NCBI GenBank assembly: GCA_038496675.1
Contig: CM076649.1
Span: 14,835,078 to 14,899,077, forward strand
Direction of reading: 5' to 3'
Source: Rachycentron canadum
Taxonomy: Eukaryota > Chordata > Actinopteri > Carangiformes > Rachycentridae
DNA length: 64,000 nucleotides
How positions within the stretch are numbered: the first letter of the stretch is position 1; every line of letters begins with the position of its first letter. A model generated the notes under the pieces. The model was not told the origin of the DNA, did not search any database, and saw only the letters and a list, made by a program, of their open reading frames with translations. Of the stretch, positions 38,655-53,954 are shown in pieces. A program made the translations under genes and the position numbers.

Positions 38655-38690
<36 letters not shown>
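38655..38690. repeat. (TA)18 microsatellite right of the gap
   Basis: 36 bp of TA directly after the gap, continuing the tract seen on the left. Confidence 0.97.
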
Positions 38691-38692
<2 letters not shown>

Positions 38693-41600
38693 TTAAATAT
38701 CTTATTAGTGCATTATAAATCTAATTTCAAGTGACATTTTGGATCCTCTTCTATGCTAGGTACATAGTACATGTGGAGTGTAGTTACTTCACCAGTGTCA
38801 GTCTTTTAGAATGTGAAAGTGGCTTAACTTTGCAACAACTGGCTCCCAGTCAAAGTGCGCAGTCCAGCTCTGGACATTTCCTGCCCTACCTTTATCTTTT
38901 CTTTATTAATTTATGACTGACTGAAGTTAGTTGATCAGTTTGGGTGTTATTTGATCTCATTTTATTGACATCAGATGGCAACACAAGCCAACAAGCTGCT
39001 ACTACATTTTTGTTGTGTGACATCACTTTTTTCCCCCATGTGAGCTCCACCCACTTTGAACCATGTGAGAAGAGCACAGATGGAAACAGGCCAAATAAGT
39101 GTTGTACTTTTGGTTGATTAATTTGTTGCTTCTGCTGATCTTCAGTGAACATGAGATTCTCACCTTGCTGCACTGATGTAAAGTGTATCCAGGGCGTTAT
39201 AAATAAACTCTGACATCACTGTTTGGTGTGGTTACAGGTTCAGCAGTCACACTTCCGACCACAACAATCTTCTCATTTGGGTGTGGCCAAAGCAAGAGGC
39301 CTGTTAAACAATGCTTTTCAGCTTTGAGTTGCATCATGAAAGATGTAACTGCTATGGTTTTACATGCCAGTGAGGATTAAAACAGTACTGCGTGTGCTTG
39401 TTTGACAGAACACAGTTAATGGCGTGAGTCAGTACAGACAGACATTAGAATACAATCAGAGTGAGCACAACTGAACAGTGAATTCAAAGCACTTCTCTTC
39501 CTGCCTGCTCTCAGTGTCAGTCCTGCAGTACCTGTCATGCTGTCACACAGTGGCAAAAAAGGCAGCTATTGTGTCCAGGTGCTCCTTTGTTTGCTTGCTT
39601 TGCTGGGCTGCTTGGCATTACGAGAGACCAAAGCACACACAAAGGGGGTGAGAGGGTGCTGGTGGCCTTGGTAAATTCCTCATCACATCAGGCATGACTT
39701 CGTTCCCTTCCACTGTTCTATTTGGATTTGGTGGGAAACTTGCTTCAGAGTCCTGGGATTATAATGATTGACATCTTCAGATGTGTTAGGAACATTATAC
39801 ACACACAGCCCTTTTGTAGCAGAGGTACAGTATCTGCTGCGCTGATTTTACACTTCATGCTACATGTTTGTGCCACATTTTGGTATCAGCTCTCTTGCAG
39901 AATGTAACAGATATCCTTTTTATGATTAGATTTTTTTTATATAAATCTGTAAATGTCACACTTTTACACACACACACACCAACATACACACAAAATCTTT
40001 TGCAGCATGCCTGCAGAATTAACAGGGAAACCAGAAGAATCTGGATGGGATCCAAAGCACACTGAAGAGATTAGTCCATACTTTCTTCATACTAATGGCC
40101 AATTTCCTATGAGTGGACCAGATGACTTTATATCAAAACTTCCAAGCTAGTCTTTACCTGAATGCGAATCTGTTGTTTTCTCAAGTAGTGGGAAATACAT
40201 TCAGGCTTCTCCATAGAAATTAGTTGGCTACTTTGGTCTGTGTTATGCGGATTCCACAAGCAGGCATGATTTCAGCTGGGGAACAAGGTAGGTTTGTCTG
40301 AATCTCTAGTGAAGCATATGGGCCCTCCTGTCAGAGTGCAGGTGGTTCCCCTCACAGTAACTAAAGCAGAATGGACTCGCTCCATCAAACAGGCAACAAA
40401 GAGCTTTGTTCCACAGCAATGGAAGCTGATACTGCCACATCCGTTCTGTGAACCACAAAAACCACAAGTTTTATGGTTTGTCAAATGTGCTCCATGTTGA
40501 AGGAGTTGATAACTAAGTGGGACTGATGAACTATGTGTGTTTGATGACTGTATGCACCAAATCAATCTTGAAAATGATAGGTACAATCTATGAGGATGCT
40601 TGTAAATGATCAAATATAATCATGAAACTTAATGAAAGCAGAGAAATTCAAAGAATATGATACATATTGTGCATTCACACACTTTCATGCAACAATTTTT
40701 ATTTGTTACTAACAGGACATAATGAAATAAGTTCATATCTTTATTGAAAACATTGCCACATGTAAATGATGGACACATGATTATATGCACTGGTGTGCAT
40801 AGATGCTCAAGCAGTACACAAACACACACTTAAAAAACACACATATGCACAAACACACTCAAAATTTACAGTCCCTCACCATCCACCATCCAACAGGGAG
40901 ACTGACAGCAGCAATGCAGAAAGACACAAGAAACAGCTACACATTTGCAAACAAAAATATACATAGTAAATAATTGATGGAACAGAAACTATAAACAGAG
41001 GCAGGCAGATGAACAAATGCACCAACAGACCAACATGACCCCACTTCCACTCATAGCCAGCTGACCTGCCTCAGTCTGCAGCACAGAGCCAGGCTTTGTG
41101 CCTGAACCTAACACTGATTAGAGGAAGGTGGAGTCAACGTGAAAAAAAAATGTTTTCATGGGTTCACTGTCTGGGACACTGTGTTGTTGTTTATGATTAT
41201 TATCAAGCTATGTACCACTGTCTGTAAACAGTGGCTGGGATATACATAATGTGGTATCTAACAAAATACTCAAATATTTGTAGCAAGCAGTATTATCTTT
41301 GAATGATCCAAAGCAAGGCTAAAACAGTAGGGCCATACTGTATATAAGAGGTTTAACTAAATAAAAGGCACACCTCACAATACAATACAGTCCAGTACCA
41401 GAGCCTTGTTAGATATCCTTCTGTCACGATGTGAATCATGAAGCATTTTGTTTTGACTGTATTAGTGAGGTGTTAATTGAACCCTGTTTTTATTTACAAG
41501 TTTAGTTTGTGGTTTTGTTAACTAAGTTAACATGAGTGAACGTGGCGAGTGACTGAATGTGCATAAATGAATGCTAAGTACTCTTCACTTGGCTTTATCT

Positions 41601-42049
41601 TTATCTGTATTTAGCTAAATACACCAGAAACAAGGTCATTCTCAGATACTTAACATGTCCAAGCATATAGAAGGTAGCTTAAGGCAGTCTAGAAGAAACG
41701 TTTTTCACGAAAACGTTGTCACTTTCTGATAGCAACTCACTGTAGCCTCCAATCTGCCAAGAAGTGCTATGTGTATTATAACCTCCTGTCTTGTAAATGC
41801 AATGATGGCCAAAGTGCTTGTCAAGTGAAAACCACCACACAATTATGGTTGTGATGTCTGTTGTGTCACTTCATGGGTGAGACATGATTTAGTAATTTTT
41901 CTTTGTGAATAATCTTCTTTTCTTTGCAACACTTAGGGGAATTGGAACAAGTGTAAACACTGCACTGCACCTCAAAGAGTTGTTACAGCTAACATGTTAC
42001 CAGACAGTTTTCATCTGGATACAGGTTTCTAGCCAAGTTAAATATCAGC

Positions 42050-42300
42050 TCTCATTTTAGCTCTATTTTATCCTTAGTCTTCTTAGCTAGTAAACATTCC
42101 CCAATGTTCACCAGCTCATTGCTACCTGTACAACCTGCTGTATGTAACTGAGTGCTAGCAGTGTACAGCATAGCATACACCAAATTTTTCAAAACCCCTT
42201 TTCTCTGAAAGAACAACTGAGTACTGAGAACTGGGAACTTCACAGGAGGGTGATGATATATTATTAGTGTTGACACTATGAGCTGCAGCTTTTGCATGAT
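42050..42300 (+). repeat. Possible fish interspersed repeat fragment
   Basis: TCTCATTTTAGCTCTATTTT near the start and AATGTTCACCAGCTCATTGC in the middle resemble parts of a dispersed fish repeat I remember (TTAGCTCTATTTT ... ATGTTCACCAGCTAGTTGC). The copy is diverged and the boundaries are approximate. Confidence 0.4.
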
Positions 42301-45300
42301 GCATGGTCATTTGACCCATCGTTAAGAAATATTGATGACTGCAGCTTTTAATGGATACAACACATTTTGCAATTGTTGTCTTCTACACAGATTTAAATTG
42401 GTACATGTTCATCTTTAATATTTGCTTACATATCTGGGGGGGAGGTAATGTTCTCATTTGGGCTTTATCCCCATGGAGAAGGAAGCCCTGGCAGAGTTTC
42501 AGGAGATGTAGAGGGAGATTGAGAGAGCTGTCCCCCTTGGAGAGCATCTGTGGGCTCATATAGGGTGAGGGCCACATGACCCGGGAGTGCCTGGTTGTTA
42601 CTATGCTCCAGTTATGTATGTTAAAGCTGTATAAGGTTTCACATGGAGAGGCCAGGAAGTAGCCTGGGAGAACATTCAACTACAGGGAAGTCAGCAGTCA
42701 GGAAGTGAACAATAATTCAAAACAGAACTCCAACAAAAGAGGGCCTTCAAATGTGTTGACTTTAAACCATATCATTTATCCACACATTCATGGTATTCCT
42801 GTGGAAAGACACTTAAATAAATATGAAAAGGTCATGGGTGAGGTTTGAGATGGAAACAGTGCATTTAACCATATTTAGGGGAAAATATGACTTTTGGAAT
42901 ATACTGAGCATGTGTGGAGTTTAGAAGTGGATTATTCTGAAGGAGTGGTTTGATGTATTTCTCACATTAAAATGAATGTGTTAAAGACAGTTATCATTTC
43001 AAACTTCATCTACATACACTTTTCTGATGACATATGACTTGGATAAAAAAAATGTCTCAAAGGGGCCATTTATGTCCACTTTGACACAGCTATGTGTGAA
43101 TATTTTATACTTTGCTATTTTTGAAAGCGTTATAGTTTATATGGCTCTGAAATACTTTCTAACTGGAGACATGCACATGCATACAAGAGACAGAAGACAT
43201 GCACTCATAATTGTAACATCTGCACACTAACCACACAAATACACGCACAACCTTCTTGTCATGCTTGTTGTATTACTTTGGAAACATTGTGATCCAATTC
43301 AGTGAGCAGTCAGTAAAGCGTGAGCTGCTCTATGGGATGGGAAAACCAAGTTGTTCTATGTGCTGAGAGGCATGTGCTGCGTTTACTGTCCTCAGCAGGA
43401 AGCTGCTTTGCTCAGAGGCTGATTCTCTGCCATGGTCTCTAAAGCCGCAGCTCTTCATTGGCTTTTCATTGTGATCCAATGTGGCACCACTGCTGCACTG
43501 ACTCATGCATGTACAGCATGTGTATATGTGCTTGTACATTCATATAAAAAAAGAGGACAATACAGCATCATGTAAAATGGGAGAGATTTGGTTATGGGTT
43601 GTGTGTGTTTCTGTGCACTTGTCCATACCTGAATATAAACATTCACAAATAGGATCTTTGTGTCTCTCTTTGTGTCCTCAAATGTGTGTAAGTTGTTTAG
43701 GTCAAGGTTTGTCACAATGACAGTGTGACTGTGTTATCACTGTCAGGCAAGTTGTAATGACTATGTCATTTCTTGAAGGAGCACCACTGTCATTATTAGT
43801 TTTGGGATCCTTTGGGAGGCAGCTTGTGCAGACTGGAGCCCAGTCAGCCTCAGTGGCAAAGTAACTCACAAGACATACAGACCCTGACAGCTTTTAAAAG
43901 GAAAAATCCATACTATGATCTAGATTGTTTTGGAAGTTGGCTACATTAAAACATGTACTGCAAATTTTATTTGTACTACATCCACTTTCCCTCAGTTGGA
44001 CTTATCAGTTTCTACTGCAGCAAATTATTTCTTGCTTTCTCCAAAATTACCTTCAGTTTGCAGTGATGGGGTGTCAGTTTGTTGAATTAATGTGTGAGTT
44101 TTTGCATCAAGGTGTGATAACTGTAACTGGACCAGTTTAGAGGGGAGTAAAGAACTCCTGTCAGGAAAAACTGAGTTTCACTAATCAAAGCATATATTGT
44201 GGCCTCGACTGAACTTTACGGGCATCTTTCAGTGAAGTCTTTGTATCTCATCATCTCACCCTCAGTTGTTTCCTCCCTGTGTGACTGCTGTTATTTTGTC
44301 TGTAGAAAATAATGAGGCCAGCAAAAGCTGTTGCTCTTTGACCCTAAGGGAAGATTTTGTTCTGTTATAGTTAATTTGAAACTGGAGCTGAAAATATTTT
44401 TAACATGACCTGAGGTCATCTATGTTACGCCTGTTATCTATGGGAGTAAAAAAAAAACAACAAAAAGCTATATTCAACAGTAATGAAGGGTACATAGCTA
44501 AAATATCATTGGAATCGCTGAACTATTGGACCTGGTATGCAAGATACAGTCGCCATGACTAAAATAATACATGACAGAAACTTTGTAGCTGCACTTGTTC
44601 ATTTGAGAAGTCTTCTGATAAGCTTTAAGGTCACATTGATGCATAAATGGGCATATGAATGAGGAAATATTTGTTTTTTTGTTGCACTAATCATATTTAT
44701 GTAAACAAATGACATCAACTGATGTGAAAGCAGTTCACATTAAAGACAAACAAACAGAGAATTATCTGACAACTGTATTCCCTTCAATTCTAGAAAACAT
44801 TTTAGCTTTCAGCAACTAATTGTTTTGGTTTATGGTCCACAACCTCACTGTCTGGTAGAGTCAGCTTTTGCAGTTTTAAAGTACCACAAGGATAAACTTA
44901 ATTGTTAATGATGCAGATATTAGTAACAGCATGTGGCAGGCCAAGACAGTTAAGCTGTAATTTAATGAAGTAATTAGTAGTCTTACACATGTAAGATAAC
45001 ACAAGATGATAACACATAGGTCATAAGTTATCTTATGACTTTATCCACATTTTTTAGTTTTCCTACCTGACATGTTTGGAAAATGTCATCACCCAAAAGG
45101 CTCTGGTGCCATGTGAACATTACAACTAGTGAAAAACAGTTAATTCCAGGCAGAACAAATAAAACTTCACATACAGCTGCAATCTCACTGTTGCCTTTGC
45201 ACTCAGTCCCCCGCCACTGTAGCTTACACATATTGATTTCCATAAACATGCTCATAAACCACCTTTAACACCTCTAGGCCCAGAGGCCTACATCATGCCA

Positions 45301-46964
45301 CTTGGGACCTGGACTGGAAATTGTGTGGTTTATCTAATAACCTCTTGGCAGCATCTGTCCATTGGTCAGAAAATAAGTGAAAGAATGGTGTTTGTGTGCT
45401 TGGGTGTGTGTGTGGCTTAATGCCCACTGTGGGTAGACATTTATTGGCATATACAATATGTCCTGTAAATGAATGCACCTGCTATCATGTGTTTGCATGT
45501 GACTTGTGTATATATATGTGTAGTTCCTATTCACATAAAAAAATTGGAAGCTACAAACTCCTAATCTAGAGGGCTTTGCCTTCAGGTGTGACTAAGCAAG
45601 TAAACACTGTGCATTTCTTTATTCATGAAGCATAATTATTTCATATACATTGGATGGCAGGTATACATGTTTGTGTAAGGGAGATGACTAGGGGACAAAA
45701 AAATGCTATTCCTAAGGGTTAGTGGAAACTGTCGAGAAGTACAGTATATGAGATCCCAGAGGACTGAATTTACTGTGAGATTGGTCATATTTGTGCATAG
45801 TAGAGCAATTCCTCTGTGCTGTGGAAACAATTACAAGGAGTGATCCAGTAAAAATCTGAGTGGCTACCGGGCCCTTTACTTTCCATGAGCACTGCTGCAG
45901 GGAGAGTGGCCTATACCTCAGCAGAGATATAACATTACACATCACAAAATTAAAATATGTTGCACCACACATATTAGATTAGCATAGAGATTACTTTGAG
46001 AAAATGTCTAAATCAAGTGACTGACAGGTGTAGACTAACTTGTTAACTGACCAAGCTAATGTTAACTTGCTAATATTACAACCCATTTAGAATCAGAAGT
46101 TAAAAAGGTACTGGTATATATCCAGCTATGTTTTAATAATGATGAAAACTGGAAAAATGTTTAGAATCATATTTACATACAACAACACAGTATTTATCAA
46201 TGTCATTCCAATAATATTAATACAACAATGCTACAGAGACTACAGGGAAGGTACTAGCAAATGATATAAATTACAAAAGGCTTGCTAAGGCTAAGCCTTA
46301 CATTTTAATAATGAAACCTAATTTTTAAACTTGTTAGTGGGTCTTAAAAATCTCATGACAATAAACCTAAACTTCATAATGGATTTACGAATTGCTGTGC
46401 AACTCAATCCTGACTGTTAAATCAGTGTTGAGGTGTTGAGATAGAATAAAAAACTCATAATCACATGCTAATATCCCAAAGTAATCAACCCTCCAATCCA
46501 GTGGCCAGACAGACACCTTATCCCAATCCTGACAGCGCTCTCTCAAGTGGAAATACATTAGTGGATTTGTTGTGGACAATACAGCTTGACAGACTGGTGA
46601 AAGAGTGGACCACATTCTCCTCTTTCTTCGCAGCCTTTTGATGGGATTACACTGTGAACCAGTCGAGAGGGGATCACTGCATATATTTACTATAGAAGTT
46701 GTTTAATAAGATTAGCTTTATTGTATCCTATCAGTCTCAGATGCATTACTGGCTTATTCTTTGTACAATCTGATTATCCACTCATGCAGTCTTAACTAGC
46801 TAAAGCCCTTGAAATCAAAGGAGTGAATCATATGGGGAGAGAGCATGAGAAAGTCTTTGCTAAAACACTTTTAGCTTTTGAATATTTAAATTAGTTCCTG
46901 GAACATGCAAAAATGGATGACCTGTGCAATAAGCTGCTGGTATCGATCCACCACTTTCCAGGAT

Positions 46965-47035
46965 ACTCAACAACTACTGGGTGAATTGTTTTGAATTTAT
47001 TTAGAATTTTCATCTTCAAAATGAAATTATAATCC
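46965..47035 (+). repeat. Possible second copy of the 32.4-kb repeat family
   Basis: CTCAACAACTACTGGGTGAA resembles the CTCAACAACTATTGGATGGA start of the family described at 32419-32600. Only a short stretch is recognisable. Confidence 0.35.
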
Positions 47036-50000
47036 CTTTATGTTATTCCATACCTTGTAGCATGATGAGCTGCCAGCATGCTCATGGACTCTTACTCCTG
47101 CTTGTGTTGTTTCATGAATCTTTTCAATGATGGCTGCCATGAAATTTAGCTCATTGCGTCTTACTTTCTTATTCCCAAAAGAACAGAGATGTGAAGTACA
47201 GCAGAAATATTAACAGTACTTTTCCTCTGCGCAGAAAGCTTCAGAGAAAAGTGGATCAGAGATCAAAATGATTAATCTCTTCATAAACTAAAACATTTTT
47301 GTTTTTTTCTTTGTTTCATATAGCCTGACTCAATTCCTCCAGTTCCAAGACTACTGTAAATAAAGCATAAGCCTAAATTATTTGAAGTCCTACTTTGGCA
47401 CAAACATGAGAACATCATTGCTTTCAAACTTTATTTCAGCATGTGAACATACACAAACTGACTTTCAAACTTGGGAACAGGGTGATGACGATTCTGTCAT
47501 ACCATTAAACAGATCAACTTTTACCATATCCATTCATCTCTCCCTCTCGGCCTCTCTTTTACTGTGTCTCTGGGCAGGTAAAAAATAATCCTCATATCCA
47601 GGCTATTAGTCACAGAGGATTAGACCCCTGGCAGAGACGGGCAGAGATGGGAGGTGAACAGAGAAAAAGAGACAGATTAAATGCCTATGGTATTATGAAG
47701 TTATACTCAGAAGCCTCAAGGAAAGGTTCCCTTCATGAAACTACTGTATGTAGATGGACAGATAGTATTTGATGAATGAAAAGTGTTGCTCCACACACAA
47801 GTGGAATCACGTGTATTGAACCTATGGTCTGTCCTTGGGTACATAGTGTACTTTTCTTACATTGGCGCTTCAGCACATTGTATCTATGCTTCAGACAAGA
47901 GAGCATGTGTAGTGTTTGTAAACAGATCCATCCTAGTCTCGTGCAGATTCCCTGATGAATTGCAGACTCGGGCCAAGTTTATTATCAGTGTGGATAGAGA
48001 TCTCTCCACCTCCAACCCTCTCAGAAGCTCATTTAAAAGTCAAGACTCATTTATCAGCTTTTGATCTAATTAAACAACCTGAAGGGACCAGCCATTATCT
48101 GACTCCATTAGCCATAGGCACAGCATAAAAAATCACTCCCCATTCTTCACAACTTCAGGCCAACTTTCTTACTGTTTCTATTCCCGCAACAGCTGTTAAG
48201 AAATTTGATCTTGTTGTAATGGCACCTTTTATTTTTCTCCTCTCTTCTTCTCTCCTCTAGCTCTGTTGATTGGTTGATTGGTAAACCTTGACAGGTGTGA
48301 AGATTTATTTCTGATTTGATGGAAGAAGTTGGGATCAGAATAAGCTTGAAATTATGAATTCTCTTCTCCTATTCAAAAGTGGGTATTTTGCATGATTTTG
48401 TGTGTGTAAGACATCAACATGGTGCAGTAGAAAGAGCTTGAATGGATTCATATGATGCCTGGGTTTCAAGTAGACTCATAGTTTGATATCAATGGCTTGT
48501 ATCAGTTTAGCGGTCAATGGTCACCTGTTTCATTCAGAGAAGTTTTCACATTGGAACAGAATGACATGTGCCCTATCTGCTGGTTATTTTAGGCATTGCA
48601 CCTCACAAGCAGTTTAAGCAGACCTTGACATATGAAACAATAAACATCAGGAAGGCATAATGCTTCAATGAAAATGCTGAAAATTTTATTTGAAAGGGGT
48701 AGTCTGAAAAACCTCATATGCACAACCATTTCTCATTTGTGAGAAATGTTCCTCACTGATGACACCAAATGACCTGACCGCATTTGTTATTATTACCATG
48801 CATAATTACACTGCCACTAGAAATTTCATACATATCTATAGCCTCTCATGTTGATTGCTTATACCCAACCATTTCACAGTCCCTGGCATATTCAGTAATT
48901 ACTGAACACATCTCCGGAGTCATTTTCGGTAGGCCTGCAGGCGTCTAGGAACATTACTATTGGGAAAATTACGTGGCAGCCGTTTCCTAAGATGAGAAAT
49001 GATGAGAAGACCAATTAGGATGGGATGACACATGACAGTCACTTGGTGAAAAACGATAAGATTGGAGGAAATGTACTGTTGGAGTTTAATTAGCTATATT
49101 TACTGTCCAAGCTATTAACACTAATTTGTGATGCTTCCAAACAGGCTGTTTAAGGTAATGGGGCCTTGTCTTGCTCAATAGAGTTAATGATTCTATTGCA
49201 ATAAGCATGATTCAATAAACCGAATCTTGACATGACATCATTGTTTCACGTTGTGGGAAACAAAAAGGAAAATAAAAAAAAAAGGTATATCTCGTAGTAT
49301 AAGTCCTACATTTAAAATCCCAGTACAGACAGTATAAGAAGAAAAGTGAACAATTGTGTCAACAGTAAAAATGGTTGTTATGCAGTAAAATATCCCTTGA
49401 AAGAGAGATTGGTATAGGTGACACTTATTCAGTGTATTGTTACTGCTAATGGATCAATATAAGCTGCATTTTACTTTTAGCTATTGTACGTACAGTTTAA
49501 TCCAGTGGTTTCTAACCTCGGGGTCAGTTCTCACAAGGTTACTTGTGCAAAGGCTTTGAAATGATTAATGGAAGAGGGAAAAAAATCAGTCTTTGCCTAA
49601 CATTGTATTGAAATGAAAAGTTTAGAGAGGAGGTGTCTCATTGGTGAACTGCTAACAACTAGTCATTTAAAATGAGAACCCCAAAAGTCAAAGCAGTTGG
49701 TGTTATCTTTAACAATATGATGTTTTGTAAGATTATTATTTTAATAACTGTGGTTGAAAAAAATTGCACCTGCCCATCACTGGTGGGGCATTGTTTTAGT
49801 TGTCTTAGTCATTGTTGTAGCTGTGTTCATACATTTCCAAAGAATCACATTTCTCAAACATTAGACAACAGGATTTCTGCATACAAAAGTTTTCAACACT
49901 TTTATTTTTATTGGGATAACTGACCAGAAAAAGTTGCTATATTCAGCTTTCATATACTATTTTATAGCTGATACAAAGCATGACACTGTGACATTGTGTA

Positions 50001-52522
50001 ACTATAGAAATACTCTCTATGGTTGATCTCACATGCCAAATGGCCTCTGGTGTGCTGATCTATTCATTTTTTTTAACTGATTTTAAAATGGGATAGTATG
50101 CATTCTGCCAGCCTGTGCATTTTCAGTGAATTGGTTTGTAAGCATAATTTGAATAATGGCAGGATGTGAACCTCACATAGCGGCCGGATGGTAGATGCTA
50201 GATGTATCATGTAATATACATATGAATGATCTTAAATTGATGAAGGTGTTTTCACTGAAATTATAACTTACAAAAATGTGTGTACCATACACACACATGC
50301 ATTCGTTGTAATAATTTATTTAAAAAAATACAAAGTATGTAATGTAATTAATTTCCTCATATAATTTGCCTATATTATTCACATCTGCAGAGTTATATGT
50401 GTAATGGAACTTCACTGTCTTCCTCAATTAGTCTCAACATCATAGAGCCATATGATGGCTCATAGAGCACCTGGGTGGAAGAAGATCACATATATCTTCA
50501 CACTGAGCTTGTTGAGCTGACAAACTTCCTCAGAGACCTCAATCCAGTGATCCAGGATTTCAGAAAAGATATGCTCTTGAGCAGCTCTGGAGCACCCCAG
50601 GGAACTGCTGCTTCAACCTTCCTCTCTGCTCCCATACTGAGAATTTCCAGCCGAGTGTGCAGGCTCTGAGTTACTCATAGTACTGACGCTTGACATCGAT
50701 TTCATGGTTGGAACCGTAAAATCTTGACTCTCTGAGATTTGAGAATTTCATGTAGATCATTACTAGTTAATAAGCTTTGTGAAACCCTCATCTGTTTACA
50801 CTTTCTGTCAACCTTCTACTGTACTGTATGTATCAAGCATTTATAAGTCTATTTCCTCAGTGCATATTGGGCAGTGTATATGTGGCTGTTAGAGCAGGTT
50901 TGTACGTTTGGTGTAGGAGAAATAAAGGAGTTCAGATTTGAGTCTGTGGGTAAGGTTTGTTGTTGTTTGATATTGATGATTTAATTGATATTGTTAGACT
51001 GTGAGTTTGTTTGCAGAGCTGATGTGTGTGAATTGTTTCGTGTCAACGGGAGCAGTGATCTCAGAGAATTAAATTTGCTATGTTCAATGTAGCAAATCCC
51101 CATACAAAAAGGTTGTGAGATTTCCATTTCCATCCACCCATCATCTGTAAGTGTCAGGTCTGTACTTGACCCAAAAAGAGAAACACATACAGATGAAATC
51201 AAGCTAAAGCGATACAAAGATCATCAAATTAAATGAATAGCCAGGATTGAAACAGGAGAAGTTGAAACATTCAAAATCCCAGCAGAAGATCACTTTGACA
51301 GTAGTAGTTGTTTGATGTTAATGCAAAGGTTTAATCCCAGTAAAGTGATGATTTCCTGAAAAGATTATCAAATGACCAAAATAATGCCCTTGAAGGGAAG
51401 GCACTGAACTGCATCAGTGACTGGTTATATGAGTGTTTGATCACTTACTGCACGAGTTAGTCTCAGAGACCTTTCACTAAATATTTAGAGTAGGTTGTAG
51501 GTCCATTGGGCACTTGATAAAGGTTTAACTTGACAAGGTGACAGGAAGCAGTATTCAAAAGCAGGGCTGTATCTAATGAGACCCAATTCTGTGCAGAAGC
51601 TACATGAATGTTGATGGAGTCATTTACAAGAAGAGAATCACAGTATATTGAAGCTCACCTCAGTGACCTCAAAGTCAAAGATCACAGAACAGCAACCATG
51701 ATGTTTGAGTCTTATGAGCTCACATGCTGTGACTTGACCTGGAGAATTAGGTCATGTAAACAGGAAAACAAGGTTGTAGAGGTCAACTAGACTTCCACAG
51801 GGTCACAGCTATCCCCAGTGGGCTGCCAGTTCATCATCAAAGGAGGTATTATTTAAAGTTACATCAGCTGTACCATTTGTAGAAAATGGAAGAAAAAGAA
51901 AACAATAAACTTGTCCTTTAACGCTCATGAGGAGCATCTTTTATATTCAAACCCTACATTATGTTATGGCACTAGCCACAACCCTGTGTCACCCATTATT
52001 AGTCACAAAGGGCATTAATAAAACCCCAAAACAATGTTTCTACAAATGAGGAGTGCACTGTCTCAGCTGATATTGATGGAGGCAATTATTGTGAAGATGA
52101 ATTATGAAATTAGCATGCTAATAGGTTATTATCACACAATCACGTACATTGGTCCCAAAAGACTCTCTTGCTATCAGTTTCTTGATGGGAACATTTCCAT
52201 GTGTTGAAGGGGAGACAAGCCCAATATATAATGCTTGACAATTGATAAATTGTAAGAATATGAATTATACATGCAGGGCTCATGAAGTGGCACAATATTT
52301 TGACTTTATCAGAGTGGCTCAATCAGATTAGACATATTTTACTGTAAAAAAAATGCAAGCACTTTTGTATTTATTTGTGCAGTATTATTACACATCTACT
52401 TTCCAGAATGTAGATGCAATGTTAGATATATTTAGGGAATGAAATAATTGTTTCGCTTGTATTATTCCTGATTGAACATTATACATATGATTTACTAGAT
52501 ACAATTTTAGCCTGTCTTTTAG

Positions 52523-52537
52523 ACACTAGGTGGCACT
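52523..52537 (+). promoter_or_regulatory. CTCF-like core motif
   Basis: ACACTAGGTGGCACT matches the CTCF core CCASYAGRKGGCRS except at the first position. Confidence 0.45.
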
Positions 52538-53954
52538 CTGACACCATAGTAAAGCAGCTCAAGCTCTCCAGATGTTATTCAAATCTAAAGGTTAGCTTCT
52601 CCCTCAGTGCTCACTCTTTGCTATCTGAAAGGTCACCATTTGCAAGCAGAGGACAATCTGATGGAACATTTATGTTGCTGAATCATAATTATTGTTTGCA
52701 ACAGGATGTGGAGTTGATCACTATCACAGTTTGGATGGTGCTCTAATTTTTAGACCCTTGGAAAGTTCTCCATGCAACCTGAAGGTGAATGTGGTGAGAG
52801 GAGATGTGCTAATGTTTACACTGCAATCTCTCCTGATAATAAGATGCTTCTATGAGTTTCCTAGAAGCATGAAAATGTTTTTCACATTCATGGTACCAAT
52901 TTGTCTGAGTTCTCCTGTGACTAAAAGCGTCACAAAGTGTCAGTGTGTCACAGTGATGCCGGATTGGGGCCAGTGTATCAGCTCATAAAGGGATGAATCA
53001 AATGTCAGCGTGACAGGGAGCATATGAGAGAAGATCCATATTTCCATTAGGCTCCACAGACAGAACAGATAAGGCTGGATTGCCAAGCATGTTTGTGCAT
53101 ATTTTACTGTAACGCAGCTCCTCCATCTTCATTGACCTACAGAGGAGGTGATGGAGATGCCCCCACAGAGTTAACACATATATAGACCGGCATACACACA
53201 TACTCACACAGCACACACTATCCCCGTCCTCCTCTCGAATTTGATGTGCGTGTCCTGAATCAATCTGTACAAAGCGAATATTTCTGTACATGCTTTTCCC
53301 ACAAGAGCCACTCCAGGACTTCTCATTCTGGCCGTGACAGGGGACTGGTATTATTGATCCATCTGCAGCTGCCTGAAGGGAATGACTGCCAGTGAAGATG
53401 AAATCTTCTTGTTCACATCTGGTCCCTCTGCTGCACAGGCCTGTAGCACAATGTGGTCTATTGGCAGGCCACACATCAACTATGAGCTCTCAGACCCAGA
53501 TGACACTGGTGGATATTGACTGAACACTGCACTCTGAGGTGCAGTAATAGAAATGACATGTGGTGCACCTCAGATGAAATTTTAGCTCTATGTGGTCAAA
53601 AGAGAAATAATGAGCGGAATAATGTCCTATATTTGCATCAAGGTGGTTGTAGCACGACAAATGGGTTAAGAGGTTGACTGCAGTCATGATCTATGGTGAA
53701 TGAGAGGTTGGGGTGTAGAGGCCAGTGATTTTGATGGCAGTTTGTTATTTCTTCTTTTCTTAGTTCTTTCTTGTTGGAGACAGCAAGGTAAAAACACAAG
53801 GGAAGTAAAAGAGGGATAGTTTGGAGAACAACATTTAGGGAAGTTTGAACTCCTATAAATTAATTTCTTGGCCAGTTGGGGCAGTAAAAAACTTATTTAC
53901 ACTGTTATATAGAGCAGCATTGTCATCCATTTGCAGTGGCATTTGAGTCCACTT

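Noticed and set aside
38362..38734. Open frames crossing the N gap
   Set aside because: They consist of translated AT repeats and N. Artefact of the gap.
46385..46615. 76-codon minus-strand frame with RERCQDWDKVSVWPLDW
   Set aside because: It looked faintly like a transposon-derived domain, but no motif could be named and no flanking structure was seen.
50475..50669. Possible reverse-transcriptase fragment with SSGAPQGT
   Set aside because: The eight residues resemble the LINE motif SSGAPQGTVLSPFLF, and the bases after it align loosely, but the upstream 90 bases do not match any LINE domain I know. Too weak without a search.
52998..53474. 158-codon open frame on the minus strand
   Set aside because: It has no domain, signal or codon pattern I recognise, no splice or promoter context, and cysteine-rich low-complexity parts. 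The length is possible by chance in 64 kb.
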